Positions 44,337-54,452 of a DNA stretch of 64,000 nt are shown piece by piece. The notes under the pieces were generated by a model. The model did no database searches. It had not been told where the DNA came from and worked only from the letters and a program-made list of their open reading frames with translations. The stretch is from Betaproteobacteria bacterium (GTDB taxonomy: Bacteria; Pseudomonadota; Gammaproteobacteria; Burkholderiales; Burkholderiaceae_C), in the NCBI GenBank assembly GCA_016868355.1, contig VGHB01000012.1, positions 19,641-83,640 on the forward strand. The letters are read 5' to 3'. Made by a program: the position numbers and the translations under genes. Every line of letters starts with the position of its first letter. Position 1 is the stretch's first letter.

Positions 44337-45890
44337 ATGCGATCGATACTGAAGCACGGAGTTGGGATCGCCTGCGCGCTGCTGGCGTTGGCGCAGGCGG
44401 CGTGGGGGCAGCCGCGTGAGCTGCGCATCGGCGTTGCTTCGCATGTGCGCAGCCTCGACGTCAACGAGGCCACCGGCAACAACGAGGCGCAATTCCTGCA
44501 CAACCTGTTCGACACGCTGATCGAACGCGACAACTACGGCTCGCCGCTGAAGTTCGTGCCCGGTCTGGCCAAGAGCTGGAAGATGGTCTCGCCGACGACG
44601 ATGGAGCTCGAGCTGCGCGACGGCGTGGTGATGCACGACGGCACGACGATGGACGCCGAGGACGTGAAGTTCTCGCTCGAGCGTGTATTCCAGCCCAAGG
44701 ACCCGCGCTTTCGCGCCAGCCACGGGCGCTTCTTCTACAACTTCAAGTCGGTCGACGTGGTGGGCCCGCTCACCGTGCGCATCCACACCCATCGGCCCGA
44801 TCCGCTGATGGAGACCCTGCTGTCGGCGCGCAATGCCGGCATCACCTCCAAGGAGTACGTGGAGCGGGTCGGGCTCGACGCCGCAGGGCTCAAGCCCGTG
44901 GGCACGGGGCCGTACAAGGTGGAGCTGCTCAAGCCTAACGAGCAGGCCGTGCTGGTGCGGCACGACAAGTTCTGGGGCGAACGGCCGCCGTTCGACAAGC
45001 TCAGCTACCAGCGCATCCCCGAGGTCGCCGCGCGCATCACGGCGCTCGTGAACAAGGAGGTGGACTTCATCACCAACGTGCCGCCGGACCAGGAGGCTGC
45101 GGTGCGCCGCGTGAAGGGTTATCGCATCGTCGGCGCGGCACTGCCGATCTTCCACGTCTGGGTCATCAACATGAGCCATCCGCTGATGGCCAACGCCGAC
45201 CTGCGCCGGGCGCTGAACCTGGCCATCGACCGCGAGCTGCTGGTCAAGGCGCTGTGGGGCGGGCGTGGCAAGGCACCCAAGGCGCACCAGTTCGCCGAGT
45301 ACGGCGAGCCCTTGTTCATGCCCGACCTGAACTTCTACCGCTACGACCTCGAAGGTGCCAAGGCCTTGCTGAAGAAGGCCAACTACAAGGGCGAGCCGAT
45401 CGAGATCGTGTTCTTCCCCGAGTACTACCTGTACGGCGACCTCGGCGCACAGGCGGTGGCCGACATGTGGAAGAAGGCCGGCATCAACGTCAAGTTGCGC
45501 CAGAGCGAGGCTTTCTTCGGCAGCGGCGACCACACCAACGTGCACATGCGGCCCTGGTCCAATCCGATGTACTACCCCGACCCGATGGGTGCTTTCGACA
45601 CCCACTGGTCAGAGAAGAGCTGGGTCACGCAGCGTGGGCTGTGGAAGCCCTCCCACCCGGAGTGGAAGGCGACATACGAGCGGGCGCGTTTCGCCACCGA
45701 CACGCGCGAACGTGTTGCCGCTTACCGCAAGCTGCAGGAACTCGCCGACGCCGAGAGCGGCTGGATCGTGCTGTACCAGCCCTACGAGGGTTATGCGATG
45801 CGCGAGGACATCGAGTGGCGGATCCCGATCGCGCAACGGCCTTACGAGCTGACGTTCCGCGCCGGGCAAGTGGCAGTGAAGCGGCGGTGA
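44337..45890 (+). CDS. Peptide/opine-type ABC transporter binding protein (SBP family 5)
   Basis: 517 aa. Signal peptide ends AQAAWG near residue 24. The family-5 fold shows LRIGVASHVRSLDVNEATG, LAKSWKMVSPTTMELELRDGV, AEDVKFSLERVF, INMSHPLMANADLRRALNLAIDRE and WKKAGINVKLRQSE, as in DppA/OppA/NikA proteins. It begins 25 nt after phnE and is followed by matching permeases and ATPases, forming a second importer within the phosphonate operon. Ligands may be larger or esterified phosphonates, phosphonopeptides or an unrelated compound; context favours the first two. Confidence 0.88.
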   Translation: MRSILKHGVGIACALLALAQAAWGQPRELRIGVASHVRSLDVNEATGNNEAQFLHNLFDTLIERDNYGSPLKFVPGLAKSWKMVSPTTMELELRDGVVMHDGTTMDAEDVKFSLERVFQPKDPRFRASHGRFFYNFKSVDVVGPLTVRIHTHRPDPLMETLLSARNAGITSKEYVERVGLDAAGLKPVGTGPYKVELLKPNEQAVLVRHDKFWGERPPFDKLSYQRIPEVAARITALVNKEVDFITNVPPDQEAAVRRVKGYRIVGAALPIFHVWVINMSHPLMANADLRRALNLAIDRELLVKALWGGRGKAPKAHQFAEYGEPLFMPDLNFYRYDLEGAKALLKKANYKGEPIEIVFFPEYYLYGDLGAQAVADMWKKAGINVKLRQSEAFFGSGDHTNVHMRPWSNPMYYPDPMGAFDTHWSEKSWVTQRGLWKPSHPEWKATYERARFATDTRERVAAYRKLQELADAESGWIVLYQPYEGYAMREDIEWRIPIAQRPYELTFRAGQVAVKRR

Positions 45891-45897
45891 GGGGGCA

Positions 45898-45941
45898 GTG
45901 AACGGACGATGAAGGGGCGGTGAACGGACGATGAAGGGCGT
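45898..45941 (+). repeat. Two tandem 22-bp repeats
   Basis: Two adjacent copies of a 22-bp unit beginning GTGAACGGACGATGAAGGG lie between the binding-protein gene and the first permease, in the only gap longer than 60 bp in the operon's middle. Each unit contains GTG, ATG and a purine-rich GAAGGG, so it may affect ribosome loading. Confidence 0.7.
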
Positions 45942-46000
45942 GGATCCCGTCCGGGCCGCGCCCGTCCAAGCCCCGAGTCACTTCACGCTGCAGCACCACG

Positions 46001-46921
46001 ATGCTGAAATTCCTCGCCTGGCGCATCGGCCGCGCCGCACTGACCGTGCTGCTGGTGCTGGCCGCCTGCTTCGTCGCGATCCGCATGGCCGGCTCGCCGG
46101 TGGACGTGCTGTACGGCGAGAGTGCCACCACCGAGCAGATCGCCGAGCTGGAGCGCGAGTGGGGGCTCGACCAGCCGCTGCCGGTGCAGTTCGTCACCTA
46201 CCTGCGCCAGCTCGCACGCGGCGAATTCGGCATCAGCATCGTCGAGCGCCGGCCGGTGCTGCAGGTCTACGCCGAGCGCATGGCGCCGACGCTGCAACTG
46301 GCCGGGCTGGCACTCCTGCTGGGCACGCTGGTCGGGCTGCCGCTGGGACTGGCCGCCGCGCTGTGGCGCGGCCGCGCCGCCGCACATGCGGCCATGGCGC
46401 TGACCTTTGCCGGCTATGCGGTGCCCTCCTTCATCGTCGCCATCCTGCTGATCCTCGTCTTCGGCTACCACCTGAACTGGCTGCCGAGCACCGGTGCGGC
46501 CAGCCCCGCGCACTATGTGCTGCCCACCCTCACGCTGGCGCTGCCGCTGATGGCGGTGAACGCGCGCTACATGCGCAGCTCGATGCTGGACGTGCTGAAC
46601 CAGGACTACGTGCGCACCGCACGCGCCAAGGGGCTGCTCGAGCCGCGTGTCGTTGGTCTGCATGCGCTGCGCAACGCGGTGCTGCCGCTGATCACCGTGC
46701 TCGGGCTCGAGGTGGCCGGACTGATCAACGGCTCGTTGATCGTCGAGACGGTGTTCTCCTGGCCGGGTGTCGGCAAGGTGCTGACCGGCTCGGTCTCGCG
46801 GCGCGACTTCCCGATCCTGCAGTTCGGCGTCATCGCCTACGCGGTCGTGGTGGTCGGCGTCAACCTGCTGGTGGATCTGGCCTACGCCGTGGCCGACCCT
46901 CGGGTGCGGGTGGAGGGCTGA
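46001..46921 (+). CDS. Dpp/Opp-type ABC permease, DppB-like
   Basis: 306 aa. DppB-type layout: N-terminal membrane segment LTVLLVLAACFVAIRMAGSPVD, then the helix 2-6 bundle (LAGLALLLGTLVGLPLGLAA, GYAVPSFIVAILLILVFGY). The coupling loop reads QDYVRTARAKGL followed by HALRNAVLPLITVLGLEVAGLI and SLIVETVFSWPGVGK, all diagnostic. It is followed 1 nt later by the partner permease. Confidence 0.92.
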   Translation: MLKFLAWRIGRAALTVLLVLAACFVAIRMAGSPVDVLYGESATTEQIAELEREWGLDQPLPVQFVTYLRQLARGEFGISIVERRPVLQVYAERMAPTLQLAGLALLLGTLVGLPLGLAAALWRGRAAAHAAMALTFAGYAVPSFIVAILLILVFGYHLNWLPSTGAASPAHYVLPTLTLALPLMAVNARYMRSSMLDVLNQDYVRTARAKGLLEPRVVGLHALRNAVLPLITVLGLEVAGLINGSLIVETVFSWPGVGKVLTGSVSRRDFPILQFGVIAYAVVVVGVNLLVDLAYAVADPRVRVEG

Positions 46922-46922
46922 G

Positions 46923-47835
46923 ATGAGCGCCGTCGCCCCGTTGCCTGCCATGTCGGCCACGGCTGCCGTTGGCGACGACGAGCGCGCGCCGACGCTGCGC
47001 AGCCGCCTGGGCTGGCGTCGCATGCCCTCGCGCATCAAGGGCTGCGTGATCGCCGCCGCCGTGCTGCTGCTGGCCGCGCTGCTGGCGCCCTGGGTCGCGC
47101 CGCACGACCCGGTGGCCACGCAGATCCTGCTCAAGCTGAAAGCACCGATCGGCCTGGAGGGCTACGAGGCCGGCTACTGGCTGGGCACCGACCAGCTCGG
47201 CCGCGACCTGCTCAGCCGCTGCATCCACGGCATCCGCGTCAGCGTCGGCATCGCGCTGCTCGGGCTGGTGGTCAGCGCCGTCGTCGGTACGTCGGCCGGG
47301 CTCGTTGCCGGGCTGCTCGGGGGCTGGGTCGACCGCGCGGTGATGATGCTGGTCGACGTCTTCATCACGGTCCCCTTCCTACTGCTGGTGCTGGTGGGCA
47401 TCGCGGTGTTCGGCAGCGACATCCCGGTGCTGGTGCTGCTCATCGGCCTGGCTCGCTGGGAGAGTTACGCGCGCATCGTGCGTGGCCAGGTGCTGCAGGT
47501 GCGCGAGATGCCCTACATCGAGGCCGCGCGTGCGCTCGGCGCGTCGACACGTTTCATCGCGCTGCGCCATGTGCTGCCCAATATCGCCAGCCCCTTGATC
47601 GTGCTGCTGACGCTGAATTTCCCGAGCATCCTGCTGCTCGAGTCGTCGCTGTCCTTCCTCGGCATCGGTGTGCAACCGCCGACCGCTTCGCTGGGCCGCA
47701 TGGTCGGCGACGGTCGCGACCACCTGATCTTTGCCTGGTGGGTGGCGGTGGCACCGGCGCTGGTGATCGTCGCCATCACCTGCATCGTGCAGATGGTGGG
47801 CGACTGGCTGCGCGACGTGCTGGACGTCAAGGTCG

Positions 47836-47843
<8 letters not shown>
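46923..47843 (+). CDS. Dpp/Opp-type ABC permease, DppC-like
   Basis: 306 aa. The N-terminal cytosolic tail is followed by a membrane segment GCVIAAAVLLLAALLAPWVAP, and HPLGTDQ-type motif appears as YWLGTDQLGRDLLSRCIHG, the hallmark of DppC. The coupling loop is PYIEAARALGASTRFIALRH and the end has LDVKVDD. The stop overlaps the first ATPase gene by 8 nt. It pairs with the DppB-like permease. Confidence 0.92.
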
Positions 47844-48863
<1,020 letters not shown>

Positions 48864-48867
<4 letters not shown>

Positions 48868-49838
48868 GTGCTTTGCTCGAAGCGCGGGGCCTGAGCACCT
48901 GGTTTCCGGTCGGCCGGCGCTGGCAGCGGCAGCAGCTGCTGAAGGCGGTCGATGCGGTGGATCTGGACGTGCGGGCGGGCGAGACACTGGCGCTGGTCGG
49001 CGAGTCGGGCTCGGGCAAGACCACGCTCGGGCGCACCTTGCTGCGTCTGATCGAACCGACGGCCGGCACGATCCGCTTCGAGGGCCAGGACCTGCTGGCG
49101 ATGAAGGGGCCGGCGCTGCGAACGCTGCGCCGGCGCATGCAGATCGTCTTTCAGGATCCGTTCGCCTCGATCGACCCGCGCATGAGCGTCGGCGAAATCG
49201 TCGCCGAGGGCCTGGTGGTGCACGGCATCGGTAACGCCGCCGAGCGTGCCGCGCGTGTGGCCGAGGTGCTGGCGCTGGTCGGGCTGGATGGCACGCTGGC
49301 GCGGCGTTATCCGCACGCGCTCTCGGGCGGGCAGCGGCAGCGCATCGGCATCGCCCGCGCGCTCACGCTCGAGCCGAGCTTCATCGTCGCCGACGAGGCG
49401 GTCTCGTCGCTGGACGTCTCGGTACAGGCGCAGGTCCTGCGCGTGCTGGCCGAACTGCGCCAGCGGCTCGCGCTGACCATGCTCTTCATCACCCACAACC
49501 TCGGTGTCGTGCGCATGATCGCCGACCGCGTCGTGGTGATGTACCTCGGCCGTGTCGTCGAGGTCGGCCCCACCGCCGAATTGTTCGCGCGGCCGGCGCA
49601 CCCGTACACACGTGCCCTGCTGGCCAGCGTGCCGGTGCCGGACCCGACGCTGCGGCCCGAACTGGCGGGCTTGCAGGGTGAACTGCCCTCGGGCATCGAG
49701 CGGCCGGCCGGCTGTGTCTTCCGCACCCGCTGCCCACACGCGATGCCGGCTTGTGCACAAGAACTGCCGGCGCTGGCCGAGGCCGGCCGCGACCACCGCG
49801 CCGCCTGCATCCGGCTGCAGGAGATCCGACACACATGA
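48864..49838 (+). CDS. Dpp/Opp-type ABC ATPase, DppF-like
   Basis: 324 aa from ATG 48864 (ATGA overlap, GGAGCG just upstream); the open frame extends upstream but lies in the DppD-like gene. Walker A GESGSGKTTLG, Q-loop IVFQDPFASIDPRM, signature ALSGGQRQRIGIARAL, Walker B FIVADEAVSSLDVSVQ. The C-terminus has the Cys-containing extension CVFRTRCPHAMPAC. It completes a five-gene importer set. Confidence 0.92.
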
Positions 49839-49845
49839 GGCCACC

Positions 49846-51378
49846 ATGAGTGAGTTGCCCAACGTCCTGTTGCTCATCATCGATCAGCTGCGCGCCGACG
49901 CGCTCGGTTGTACCGACAGCCCGCACCGGGTGACGCCGAACATCGACCACCTGGCCTCGCGCGGCGTCACCTTTCGCCAGCACCATGCGCAGGGCTCGCC
50001 TTGCGGGCCGAGCCGCGCCTCGCTGGCCACCGGCATGTACGTGATGAACCACCGCGTGGTGACCAACGACGCACCGACTGCCGAGCATCTGAAGACGCTG
50101 CCGATGTTCGCGCGCGAACTCGGCTACGAGCCGGCGCTGGTGGGCTACACCACGACTGTGCCCGATCCGCGGCACACGCACGCCGCCGACCCGCGCTTCA
50201 CCACCAACTCGATCGCCGGCGGCTGGAACATCGTGCGCAACTTCGAAGAGCCACGCGACCACTACCTGGCCTGGCTGTCGGGGCAGGGCTACCCGATCCC
50301 GGGCAAGTACGAGGAGCTGTTCCGTCCCGGTCCAGGCGAGCACGATCCAACCTGGTTTGCGCCCAGTCCGATCGCCGCCGCGCACACCGACACCGCCTGG
50401 TGCGCCGAGGGCGCGCTGGACTACCTGCGCATCCGCAGCCGCAAGCCCTGGTTCCTGCACCTGGGCTTCTTCAGGCCCCATCCGCCACTGATGCCTTCGG
50501 CACCGTACAACCGTGTCGTGCATCCGGCCGACACGCTGCCACCGGCACGCGCGCCAAACGCCGAGGCCGAGGCCGCCGTGCATCCGCTGACGCGGCTGAT
50601 CCTCGACACCATGCAAGTGAAAAGTGCGATGCACTGGATGCCGGGTCTGGCGCGCGACCTCTCGCTCGCGGACGTGGCGCGCATGCGCGCCGCCTACCAC
50701 GGGCTGCTGGCCGAGGTGGACCACCATGTCGGCCGCGTCATCGATCTGCTGGCGCAAAGCGGCCAGCTCGAGCGCACGCTGATCGTGCTGACCAGCGACC
50801 ATGGCGAGCAGCTCGGCGACCATCACCTGGTGGCCAAGCGCGGCTACTTTCCGCAGAGCTACCACGTGCCCTGCATCGTGGTCGATCCACGCGCGACGGC
50901 CGACGCGACGCGCGGCACACAGTGCCGGGCCTTCACCGAAAACGTCGACCTGCTGCCGACGCTGATGGACTGGCTGGGTGCGCCCATTCCGCGCCAGTGC
51001 AACGGGCGCTCGCTGCTGCCCTTCGTGCGCGGCGAAGCGCCGCCCGACTGGCGCCGCGAAGCGCACTGGGAATACGACTTCCGCGACCTCGCCGGCGGCC
51101 GGGCGCACGAGCGGCTGGGCATTGCACGCGACGACTGCAGCCTGGCCGTGCTGCGCAGCGAGCGTTGGGCCTATGTGCACTTCGCCGCGCTGCCGCCGCT
51201 GCTGTTCGACCTGCAACAGGACCCGCACTGGCTGCACAACCTCGCCGACGACCCGGCGCACCAGGGCGCCGCGCTGCATATGGCGCGCCGTATGCTCGAC
51301 TGGCGGCTGTCGCAGGCCGACCGCACGACCACCGGTTGGGCGATCAGCGCAAGCGGACTGCGCGCCTGGGATGCCTGA
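49846..51378 (+). CDS. pehA: Phosphonate monoester hydrolase / phosphodiesterase (PMH)
   Basis: 510 aa, the length of the known PMH enzymes (about 514). It is a sulfatase-fold enzyme with a formylglycine motif CGPSR at Cys53 and metal motifs LIIDQLRAD and LTSDHGEQLGDHHL. Family-specific stretches that I recognise from Rhizobium and Burkholderia PMH are VGYTTTVPDPR, FLHLGFFRPHPPLMPSAPY, HWEYDFRDL and YVHFAALPPLLFDLQQDP. These enzymes hydrolyse phosphonate monoesters and phosphodiesters. No signal peptide is seen, so it acts in the cytosol after uptake. It starts 7 nt after the importer genes. Activity needs conversion of Cys53 to formylglycine. Confidence 0.88.
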   Translation: MSELPNVLLLIIDQLRADALGCTDSPHRVTPNIDHLASRGVTFRQHHAQGSPCGPSRASLATGMYVMNHRVVTNDAPTAEHLKTLPMFARELGYEPALVGYTTTVPDPRHTHAADPRFTTNSIAGGWNIVRNFEEPRDHYLAWLSGQGYPIPGKYEELFRPGPGEHDPTWFAPSPIAAAHTDTAWCAEGALDYLRIRSRKPWFLHLGFFRPHPPLMPSAPYNRVVHPADTLPPARAPNAEAEAAVHPLTRLILDTMQVKSAMHWMPGLARDLSLADVARMRAAYHGLLAEVDHHVGRVIDLLAQSGQLERTLIVLTSDHGEQLGDHHLVAKRGYFPQSYHVPCIVVDPRATADATRGTQCRAFTENVDLLPTLMDWLGAPIPRQCNGRSLLPFVRGEAPPDWRREAHWEYDFRDLAGGRAHERLGIARDDCSLAVLRSERWAYVHFAALPPLLFDLQQDPHWLHNLADDPAHQGAALHMARRMLDWRLSQADRTTTGWAISASGLRAWDA

Positions 51379-51407
51379 AGGCGCCGTGACCTTACCTGAA
51401 TCCAACC

Positions 51408-52988
51408 ATGAAGCTGATCCCTCTCGTTGTCGCCGCGCTGCTCGGCACCGGCGCCGCACAGGCGCAATTGCTGGCCAGCGGCGACCCCCGCCCCGATGGC
51501 ACCGTGCTGTGGGCACGCACCGAGGCCACATTGAACCTGGTGTTCGAAGTCTCGGACGAGGCGCACTTCGAGTCGCCGGTGGTGCGACTGCCGGCGCGTG
51601 CCGATGCGGCGAGCGGGCTCACCGCGCAGGTCGAGGTGCGTGGGCTCAAACCCGAGACGCGCTACCACTTCCGCATCGTCGGCGCCGAAGGCTCAGCGCT
51701 GCCGGCGCGCGCCAGCTTCGTCACCGCGCCGCCGCCGCAGGAGTCGCGCGGCGTGAAGCTGCTGTTCGGCGCCGACCTTGGCGGGCAGGGCCACGGACGC
51801 CTGGCGCCGGGCAACCCGAGTGGCAAGACCGGCTGGCCGATCTTCGAAGCGATGCGCGCCGAGAGCGCCGACTTCTTTATCGCGCTGGGCGACATGCTCT
51901 ACAGCGACCGGCCGGTCACCGCCGAGGCACCCGACAAGTCTTTCGCCAAGGGCAATACGTTTCAACTCCCCAAACCCGGCCCGGGCTACGTCAGCACGCT
52001 GGAGGACTTTCGGCGCGACTGGCTGTACCACCGCGGCGAGGCACACTTCGACCGCTTCCTGCGCGGCACGCCGCTGGTGGCCAGCTGGGACGACCATGAA
52101 CTTGTCAACGACAGCGGCGGACCCGAGTTGGTGCACGGCCCGCGCGCCGACGAGCTGGCGCGCGACCCGCGGCTGAAGAACAGCGACCCTTCACGCCCGC
52201 GTGGTGCCGACAACCGGCGCCTGTCGGTGTTCCACAACCCTGCGCTCTACCGCGCCGGGCGGCAGGCGATGTTCGAGTGGAACCCGTTGCCGATGCTGCC
52301 GCTGGCCGTCGGCAGCGACCCCGCCCTCGCCCCCGAAGGCCGGCGCCTGCACCGCAGCCTGCGCTGGGGCGCGCAGCTGGAGCTCTTCGTGCTGGACACC
52401 CGCAGCTGGCGCGACCCACGCTACCGCGTCGACAGCGACGCCGCGCCCAAGACCATGCTCGGCGCGGCGCAGAAGGCCTGGCTGAAGCAGGAACTCGCGC
52501 GCAGCGACGCGTTGTGGAAAGTGATTGTCAGCTCGGTGCCGATCGGCATCGAAGGCGGCAACGAGCGCGACGGCGAACGGCGCATCTACCGCGATGCCTG
52601 GCTGCCGGTGGACACCGACAACCCATACGGCTATGGCCGCGAGTTGTGCGAGATCGTCGCGCACCTGAAGCGCGAACGCATCACCAACGTCGTCTTCCTC
52701 ACCGGCGACCAGCACTTCAGCAACCTGATCGCCTACGACCCCGACGGTGACGGCGAGATCGACTTCCACGAGGCCAACATCGGCCCGCTGCGCGCCGGCC
52801 TCGGTGACGGTCGGCTCGACACCAGCCTGAACCCGCGCCGCCTCTACACCGACGAGGGGCAGGCCGAGCACACCTACGGCGCCCTGCGCATCGATGCGGC
52901 CAGCGGCGAACTCGTCATCAGCTTTCACGATGTGGCCGGCCAGGAGCGCCAGGGTGCGCGGCTGAGCCTGAGCCCCAGGCGCCGCTGA
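51408..52988 (+). CDS. PhoD-like phosphatase/phosphodiesterase, exported
   Basis: 526 aa with signal peptide ending AAQAQ near residue 20. An N-terminal fibronectin-like part (LLASGDPRPDGTVLWART, LKPETRYHFRIVG) precedes a metallophosphoesterase of PhoD type: LLFGADLGGQG, FIALGDMLYSD, ASWDDHELVNDSGG, VFLTGDQHFSN. PhoD enzymes hydrolyse phosphomono- and diesters outside the cytosol with Ca/Fe. Near the end an EF-hand-like DPDGDGEIDFHE is visible. Its place right after pehA suggests removal of alcohol groups from phosphonate or phosphate esters in the periplasm (inference). Confidence 0.87.
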   Translation: MKLIPLVVAALLGTGAAQAQLLASGDPRPDGTVLWARTEATLNLVFEVSDEAHFESPVVRLPARADAASGLTAQVEVRGLKPETRYHFRIVGAEGSALPARASFVTAPPPQESRGVKLLFGADLGGQGHGRLAPGNPSGKTGWPIFEAMRAESADFFIALGDMLYSDRPVTAEAPDKSFAKGNTFQLPKPGPGYVSTLEDFRRDWLYHRGEAHFDRFLRGTPLVASWDDHELVNDSGGPELVHGPRADELARDPRLKNSDPSRPRGADNRRLSVFHNPALYRAGRQAMFEWNPLPMLPLAVGSDPALAPEGRRLHRSLRWGAQLELFVLDTRSWRDPRYRVDSDAAPKTMLGAAQKAWLKQELARSDALWKVIVSSVPIGIEGGNERDGERRIYRDAWLPVDTDNPYGYGRELCEIVAHLKRERITNVVFLTGDQHFSNLIAYDPDGDGEIDFHEANIGPLRAGLGDGRLDTSLNPRRLYTDEGQAEHTYGALRIDAASGELVISFHDVAGQERQGARLSLSPRRR

Positions 52989-53026
52989 AGCGGCTTGAAC
53001 GACAACACCGACCCGGAGACAAAGCC

Positions 53027-54400
53027 ATGCGCATTACCAGACCCACCCTCCGTCCGCTGGCCGTTGCACTGATCGGCCTGGCTGCTCTGGCGGCCGGCTG
53101 TGCGCAAGCGCCGCTGGCCAACCCGGCCGGACCCGCCAGGGGCTGGGGTGCGCTGCACGCCGATACCGCGTCGCTCAGCCCGGCGCGCCCGCAGGACCAG
53201 GGTCTGTCGCCCGCACGGCTGGCACGGTTGGATGCCGCGATCGCCCGCGAGATCAGCGTAAGGCGCCTGCCCGGTGCGGTGATCGGCATCGTGCGCAACA
53301 GCCGCCTGGTGCACACCTTCGTCGGCGGCGTGCAGGACCCGGCCAGCGGCGTGCCGATGGCGCGCGATTCGATCTTTCGCATGTACTCGATGACCAAGGC
53401 GATGGTGGTAGCCACGGCGCTGACCTTGATGGAAGAGGGGCGCTTGCAACTCACCGATCCCGTATCGCGTTTCCTGCCCGCACTCAAGGGCCTGCAGGTG
53501 AGCGTGGCGCAGCGTGATGCGGCCACCGGCACCACCAGCTTCCGCCTCGTGAGCGCCGAGCGTGAAATGACGGTGCTGGATCTGATGCGCCACACCTCGG
53601 GGATCACGTATGGCGAGCGTTCGCCCAACCGGCCGGTGCACGAGGCCTACAAGACCCATGGTCTGGAGCTGGTGCCGTTCAAACTCACACGTTCGCAGTT
53701 CGTCGAAGGCCTGTCCAGGTCACCCCTGATGGCCCAGCCGGGCACCACCTTCGAGTACGGCCTGTCCACCGACCTGCTGGGCGCCGTGGTCGAGGCAGTG
53801 ACCGGGCAGCGCCTGTCGGTGGCGATGCGTGAGCGCCTGTGGGCGCCGTTGAAGATGAAGGACACCGCCTTCTGGGTCGACGCCGCGCGCCGCGCGCGCC
53901 TGGCGCAGCCGTTCGCGGTGGACCCTTCGGACGGCAGCAAGCCCGATCTGCACGGTCTGGACACGCTGGCCAGTGAGCCGGCCTTCGATTCCGGCGGCGC
54001 CGGCAGTGTCTCCACACTCGACGACTATCTGCGCTTCACACAGATGCTGCTCAACGGCGGCACGCTTGACGGCGTGCGCGTATTGAGCCGCCACTCGGTG
54101 CAGCTGATGGCTGCCGACCACATCGACGCACGCATCGGCAACCCGATGGCGGCCAGCCTGTCCGCGCTGGGCACAGCCGGGTACTCGCACGCGCTGGGTG
54201 TGGGCGTACGCACGGCCGCTGGCGCCGGACTGCCCGGCTCGGTCGGCGAGATCACCTGGGCGGGCACCGGCGGTACCTATTTCTGGATCGATCCCAGTGA
54301 GCAGCTGGCTGTCGTCTACCTGACGCAGCGCCCGGGCGCCAGCCGCTCGCAGTACCGCCGCCTGATCCGGCAGCTTGTCTACCAGGCCATTGCCGACTGA
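53027..54400 (+). CDS. Beta-lactamase-fold serine hydrolase lipoprotein
   Basis: 457 aa. A lipobox LAAGC near residue 25 marks it as a lipoprotein. Catalytic motifs are SMTK (SxxK) in RMYSMTKAMVVATAL, a Tyr motif in FEYGLSTDLLG and a late WAGTGGTYFWIDP, as in EstB-like esterases and class C relatives. Within this operon it may cleave an ester or amide in the natural substrate before or after uptake; that is inference. It is unrelated at motif level to the exported hydrolase at 35707 beyond the common fold. Confidence 0.87.
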   Translation: MRITRPTLRPLAVALIGLAALAAGCAQAPLANPAGPARGWGALHADTASLSPARPQDQGLSPARLARLDAAIAREISVRRLPGAVIGIVRNSRLVHTFVGGVQDPASGVPMARDSIFRMYSMTKAMVVATALTLMEEGRLQLTDPVSRFLPALKGLQVSVAQRDAATGTTSFRLVSAEREMTVLDLMRHTSGITYGERSPNRPVHEAYKTHGLELVPFKLTRSQFVEGLSRSPLMAQPGTTFEYGLSTDLLGAVVEAVTGQRLSVAMRERLWAPLKMKDTAFWVDAARRARLAQPFAVDPSDGSKPDLHGLDTLASEPAFDSGGAGSVSTLDDYLRFTQMLLNGGTLDGVRVLSRHSVQLMAADHIDARIGNPMAASLSALGTAGYSHALGVGVRTAAGAGLPGSVGEITWAGTGGTYFWIDPSEQLAVVYLTQRPGASRSQYRRLIRQLVYQAIAD

Positions 54401-54452
54401 AAGCCAGACAGCGCTGCCATCAACCGCCCGCCAATCGTCCAGGACCCCCGCC

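Noticed and set aside
43946..45605. Long minus-strand frames (up to 451 codons) across the phosphonate and Dpp-type genes, His- and Gln-rich
   Set aside because: Typical antisense shadows in high-GC DNA; composition is extreme and no motif is present.
49908..51389. A 493-codon plus-strand frame inside the PMH gene
   Set aside because: Arg/Ala-rich out-of-frame translation of a gene with intact catalytic motifs in the other frame.
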